This document shows, piece after piece, positions 60,663 through 64,000 of a DNA stretch of 64,000 nt. Each line of letters starts with the position of its first letter. Position 1 is the first letter of the stretch. This DNA is from Faucicola osloensis_D. GTDB lineage: Bacteria > Pseudomonadota > Gammaproteobacteria > Pseudomonadales > Moraxellaceae. The translations under genes were made by a program, and so were the position numbers. The stretch is from the NCBI GenBank assembly GCA_020041925.1, contig CP083409.1; one strand, 5' to 3'. The notes under the pieces were generated by a model. It saw only the letters and a program-made list of their open reading frames with translations, was not told the DNA's origin and made no database searches.

Positions 60663-62714
60663 TTATGCCGATGTTTTGGCACTGCTCAATACGCGTCTGG
60701 CTAGTATCACGATAGCCAATACAAATGCCAATAACCCTAGCCATTGGGCAATGTTGTCCCAATTAGCAAGTTTAAGCGCGAGCGGTGCATCTGAGCCGCC
60801 CGTCGTGACTGACGCGGCAATAATAAACGCCATAATAACGCCAATCAAGCTTTCGCCCACAATTAACCCTGCAGCAAATAACGTACCTTTGCGCTCTGCA
60901 AACTTTAAGTTGCGCTCACGTTGCGCCGCCGCACTGTTTTTGGTGATATGGTTTTTAATCCACCATGCCAACACCGAGCCTATAAAAATTGGCATATTAA
61001 TGGTAGGTGGCAAATAAATACCCATACCCACTGCCAAAACTGGCAAGCTGTATTTACCCGCTGAAGTTTTGCGTAATAAGGTATCAGCGACAATAAATAC
61101 CACACCAATCAGCACACCGATAAGGATAAAGTCCCAGTTCAAATTATGTGCAAAAATCCCCTTGGCAATCGTGGTCATCAAGGTTGCTTGCGGTGCGCCC
61201 AATGCTTGCGAGGCATCCATATCAGGGCGAGGCAATGCCCCAGTAAAGCCATAAGCTTTGTACAGTAGTTCTAAGATAGGGGAGATTACCAATGCACCTA
61301 CCACGACGCCAATCATTAACGCAACTTGCTGACGCCAAGGTGTGGCTTTTACCAAGTAACCCGTTTTTAAGTCTTGCAAATTGTCATTTGAAATCGTCGC
61401 CACACATAATACCGCCGAACCACAGAACAACGCCAACGCGGTGACAAATTTGCCATCGCCCGTGGTTAACAATTGCGGATAGGCATTGCCAACGAGCAAT
61501 AAAATGAGCGAAATCACCACAATCGAGATAATACCAATACCTGAAATTGGGCTAGAAGACGATCCAACCAAGCCCGCCATATAACCACACGCTGCCGCTA
61601 CCAAGAAACCAATGATAAAGGTGACCGCGGTACAAACCAATACTAGCAACCATGCCAAACCCGCTGGCAAGCTCGCATCCGCCACAAACTGATAGAAACT
61701 AACCGCCAATAACAACGTCATTACCACCGTCCAACCGATCATGGCTTTGGGCGATAAATCCTGCTCCATACGACTGAGGTTTGATGAATTGCCACCTTTG
61801 AGCGCCTGCATGGAAATTTTTAATCCCTCAATCATTGGCTTCATTAGCGTCAGTAGCGTCCAAATTGCGGCAACACCAATGGTACCTGCACCGATAAAAC
61901 GGACATTTTCTTTCCAGATTTTCATGGCAAATGCCGACATTTCCATGTCGCTGGGCTGAGGCGTCATGCTCGTCAATATTGGCACCGCTGCACCCCAAGC
62001 AATAAAGATACCCAGCAAAATAGCAATACCACCCGCTACGCCAACCAAGTAGCCCGCCCCAAGTAGTGCCAAGGAAAACCCCATGGGTAATTGGGTAATC
62101 GCCGACCCTGCTTTAAACCAGTAGCCTGCCGAGTCTGCCAATACCCTAAGTCCACCGGTCAAAAACGCTACAATGCCTGATAACGCGCCACCAATCACAA
62201 TATCCTTGGCACCTGTTGAGGCATCTGACTGAGCGGGGGTATCAGCTGCTGTGTCCTGTTCGCCTGCCCGCAAAATTTCAGCAGCTGCAACGCCTTCAGG
62301 ATAGGGCAAATCACTGTTTACCACCATCGCATAGCGAAGTGGAATAGTAAAAATCACCCCCAAGATACCGCCAGCGATACATAAAATAGTGGTTTGCCAA
62401 AACGGAAACCCTGTCCAATAACCGAGCATCAATAACGCTGGCAACACAAAGATAATGGACGATAAAGTACCTGCTGCAGAAGCTTGGGTTTGTACAATAT
62501 TATTTTCAAGAATATTGCTATCTTTGGCAAATTTTAAAACTGCCATTGATATTACCGCCGCCGGAATGGAGGAGGCGAACGTTAAACCGACTTTAAGTCC
62601 AAGATATACATTGGACGCGGTAAATATGACAGTGATTAATGCCCCAAGAATAATGCCCCTTAGCGTCAATTCTTTGTGATTGGCATACATATCACCGATA
62701 GGCTGAACTTGCAT
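60663..62714 (-). CDS. OPT-family oligopeptide transporter
   Basis: This 683-residue inner-membrane protein has about 14-16 helices. It begins GDMYANHKELTLRGIILGAL, and has NVYLGLKVGLTFASSIPAAV and DLPYPEGVAAAEILRAGEQ, all typical of bacterial OPT/YSL transporters that use proton flow to import peptides or metal chelates. I start it at the ATG at 62714 (GGAG upstream); a longer reading would need TTG. The substrate is unknown, although pepD next door makes peptide use plausible. Confidence 0.92.
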   Translation of the reverse strand: MQVQPIGDMYANHKELTLRGIILGALITVIFTASNVYLGLKVGLTFASSIPAAVISMAVLKFAKDSNILENNIVQTQASAAGTLSSIIFVLPALLMLGYWTGFPFWQTTILCIAGGILGVIFTIPLRYAMVVNSDLPYPEGVAAAEILRAGEQDTAADTPAQSDASTGAKDIVIGGALSGIVAFLTGGLRVLADSAGYWFKAGSAITQLPMGFSLALLGAGYLVGVAGGIAILLGIFIAWGAAVPILTSMTPQPSDMEMSAFAMKIWKENVRFIGAGTIGVAAIWTLLTLMKPMIEGLKISMQALKGGNSSNLSRMEQDLSPKAMIGWTVVMTLLLAVSFYQFVADASLPAGLAWLLVLVCTAVTFIIGFLVAAACGYMAGLVGSSSSPISGIGIISIVVISLILLLVGNAYPQLLTTGDGKFVTALALFCGSAVLCVATISNDNLQDLKTGYLVKATPWRQQVALMIGVVVGALVISPILELLYKAYGFTGALPRPDMDASQALGAPQATLMTTIAKGIFAHNLNWDFILIGVLIGVVFIVADTLLRKTSAGKYSLPVLAVGMGIYLPPTINMPIFIGSVLAWWIKNHITKNSAAAQRERNLKFAERKGTLFAAGLIVGESLIGVIMAFIIAASVTTGGSDAPLALKLANWDNIAQWLGLLAFVLAIVILARRVLSSAKTSA

Positions 62715-62881
62715 GGGCAAATCTCCATGTAAAAGCAAAAGTTGATGGTGAGTAAAAAAAATATTATGGATTATACTGCGTTTTATTGCTAAAACAATAA
62801 CTTTTATCTAGCACCCTCACCCTCGAAACATCGAAACACTACGGGTCTGAATATCGGCATCATCTAATACCTAAGATAATG

Positions 62882-62937
62882 AAGCCGCTTATGTCAGTAA
62901 AAAATAGCACTGACAAAGTAAAAATTGTCTGCGGCTT
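62882..62937 (+). other. Nested inverted repeats in the OPT/ATP-grasp gap
   Basis: AAGCCGC (62882-62888) pairs with GCGGCTT (62931-62937), and inside it GTCAGT (62893-62898) pairs with ACTGAC (62909-62914). TTTAAAA follows. It may be an RNA structure or a terminator remnant. A 37-codon open frame (62891-63004) overlaps it. It has no clear ribosome site and I do not claim it as a gene. Confidence 0.4.
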
Positions 62938-63065
62938 TAAAATTCATTTGAATGGTGATGAAGACAGCTTTGTTAAACGGTTAAAATCACGGTGGTTAAG
63001 TTAACAACAGTCTGCAGATTTTATCCCTGATTTAGCCAGCATTTAAGCGGTAAAGGAAAAAAATT

Positions 63066-63239
63066 ATGATTGCGTTACTCACTCGTTAATTTGCCCAAGA
63101 TTTTTTAGTGGATAAAATGCTAAAAATGCTATTCATCCAACCCAATTTTATTTATGATACGGCTTTTCATCCAGTTGATAATAAGTTAAATGGCATGATG
63201 CGTTGCCAATGGAAATTGAATGATTTTAAACCCCAGTAA
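63066..63239 (+). pseudogene. Possible broken small gene before the ATP-grasp gene
   Basis: A good ribosome site (AAAGGA) precedes the ATG at 63066, but the frame stops after 7 codons (TAA at 63087-63089). The same frame then stays open for 49 codons to TAA at 63237, overlapping the ATP-grasp start. The conceptual product has no family that I recognise. It could be a nonsense-mutated remnant or a short leader peptide. The 505-bp gap 62715-63219 has no intact gene that I can support. Confidence 0.3.
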
Positions 63240-64000
63240 TACCCCGTTTTCAATTTGGTTGGCAGAAGGGCAGTCAAGCCAGCGTGAGATGCTACGTGCC
63301 ATGCAAGCCATGAAATGCCAATATAACTTACCGATGACCATCGTGGCATCCCATCGACAACCACGACCAGAAATCTTAAACTGTGCCGACATAGCGTACC
63401 AAGAGCTATCCGAGCCAAGTGAGCGGGTTGGGTTTGTACTTGCACAGGCCAAAAAGCACAATAGCAAAGTGGTACTCACAGGGCGCAATAGCCAAGATTA
63501 CGAAGCCAGACGTCAAGACTTCAAAGCAGCCGGTATTCGGTTGTTGACAGGCGCAACTGACACAGCCACGCTTGAATTAATGGATGATAAAGCCGCTTTT
63601 ACATCCTTTTGCCAGCAACATGACATCCCTGTGGCAAGTGGCTGGCAGTTTGCTAATGCAGATGAGTTAATGGCACTGCTAGCCTTGCATGGTGGGCAGC
63701 CGTTATGTGTAAAACCCGTTAAAGGCATATTTGCGCAAGGGTTTTGGCGACTCGATACCGCAGCGGTCGATGCGTGGGATAGTTTTGAGCATTTATACTT
63801 CACCGATGCTAAAAAAATTCATCTTGCGCAATTTTTACACGCCTATAACCATAGCCAAATGATAACTGACAAACCCATTGCCATGCTATTGATGCCATAT
63901 CTAGCAGGCAAAGAATATTCGATTGATGTGGTATGTGAGACAGGGGAAGTGTTAGCCGCAGTGACGCGCTATAAAGAAGGCAGTGAGCAGCATGTGGGCT
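63220..64000 (+). CDS. ATP-grasp domain protein, N-terminal part
   Basis: An open frame from ATG 63220 runs past the window end; about 260 codons are visible. The order fits an ATP-grasp enzyme: an N-terminal alpha/beta domain with SIWLAEGQSSQREMLRAM and a later TGRNSQDYEARR, then the central domain from LMDDKAAFTSFCQQHDIPVA, CVKPVKGIFAQGFW (ATP-binding Lys), and LLMPYLAGKEYSIDVVCETG (metal/ATP Glu). The reaction is unknown; this group ligates a carboxylate to an amine or thiol. The ATG directly follows a TGA in its own frame, so translation cannot start further upstream. Confidence 0.85.
   Translation, partial: MILNPSNTPFSIWLAEGQSSQREMLRAMQAMKCQYNLPMTIVASHRQPRPEILNCADIAYQELSEPSERVGFVLAQAKKHNSKVVLTGRNSQDYEARRQDFKAAGIRLLTGATDTATLELMDDKAAFTSFCQQHDIPVASGWQFANADELMALLALHGGQPLCVKPVKGIFAQGFWRLDTAAVDAWDSFEHLYFTDAKKIHLAQFLHAYNHSQMITDKPIAMLLMPYLAGKEYSIDVVCETGEVLAAVTRYKEGSEQHVG

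Noticed and set aside
1..64000. Whole-window search by eye for transposases, toxin-antitoxin pairs, restriction systems and defence islands
   Set aside because: No protein here shows the motifs of these systems. The nearest is the DUF2726 nuclease-fold protein at 13392, which stands alone.

Overview
The window looks like chromosomal DNA of a gammaproteobacterium of the family Moraxellaceae (Moraxella/Faucicola/Psychrobacter/Acinetobacter group). This is inferred from the moderately AT-rich base composition, the trpF..trpB..trpA-accD-folC order, the pilMNOPQ-aroK-aroB-SPOR-gltBD block divergent from a class A PBP, and the protein families seen. I did not identify the species. There is no phage, insertion sequence, CRISPR array or integron. 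It is housekeeping chromosome with small accessory insertions.

Layout. (1) 1-4252: a sulfide/persulfide locus. A BigR/SqrR-like ArsR repressor with two cysteines 66 residues apart, a SulP transporter, a DUF442 (rhodanese-like/phosphatase-like) protein and the start of a DUF188 gene run leftward. An ETHE1/Blh-type persulfide dioxygenase and a DUF2892 membrane protein with an LEA-like tail run rightward, with palindromes between the two arms. (2) 4382-13235: trpF, trpB, trpA, accD, folC and a LysM-SPOR envelope protein, with four unrelated genes inserted between the trp genes. (3) 13392-26890: a DUF2726 gene, tRNA-Trp, secE, nusG, rplKAJL and rpoBC, with an L10 leader, a probable L1 site, and terminators between secE and nusG and between rplL and rpoB. 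(4) 26977-30350: a DUF6586-like gene, and PBP1A on the opposite strand. (5) 30552-45048: pilMNOPQ (type IV pilus alignment complex and secretin), aroK, aroB, a SPOR-like membrane protein, and glutamate synthase gltB/gltD. (6) 45198-49847: a cysteine phosphatase, a Wzx-like flippase, nadA, a tRNA Pro-Arg-His operon with a near-consensus promoter, and an unknown exported protein. (7) 49975-54509: nagZ, queF, a YadGH-type ABC exporter and a c5-type cytochrome, all leftward. (8) 54787-58848: tRNA-Arg(CCG) and a complete tauABCD operon, with a 13-bp perfect inverted repeat upstream of tauA. (9) 58968-64000: the dipeptidase pepD, an OPT-family transporter, a decayed stretch, and an ATP-grasp gene that runs off the window.

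How it works together. Two sulfur modules sit about 50 kb apart: tauABCD imports taurine and releases sulfite, and the BigR-like/persulfide dioxygenase locus oxidises excess sulfane sulfur, also to sulfite. The centre is the transcription/translation core with its RNA-level controls. Around it are amino-acid synthesis (Trp, chorismate branch, Glu), envelope synthesis and recycling (PBP1A, NagZ, SPOR proteins) and the type IV pilus.

The most notable items are: the unfused Blh modules with a SulP gene under a cysteine-pair ArsR repressor; the DUF2892 to LEA-like fusion; the inserted genes inside trpFBA; the terminators that split secE/nusG and rplL/rpoB; the palindromes upstream of gltB and tauA; and the unknown proteins at 5047, 7865 and 49275. 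I saw no clearly new multi-gene defence or mobile system.
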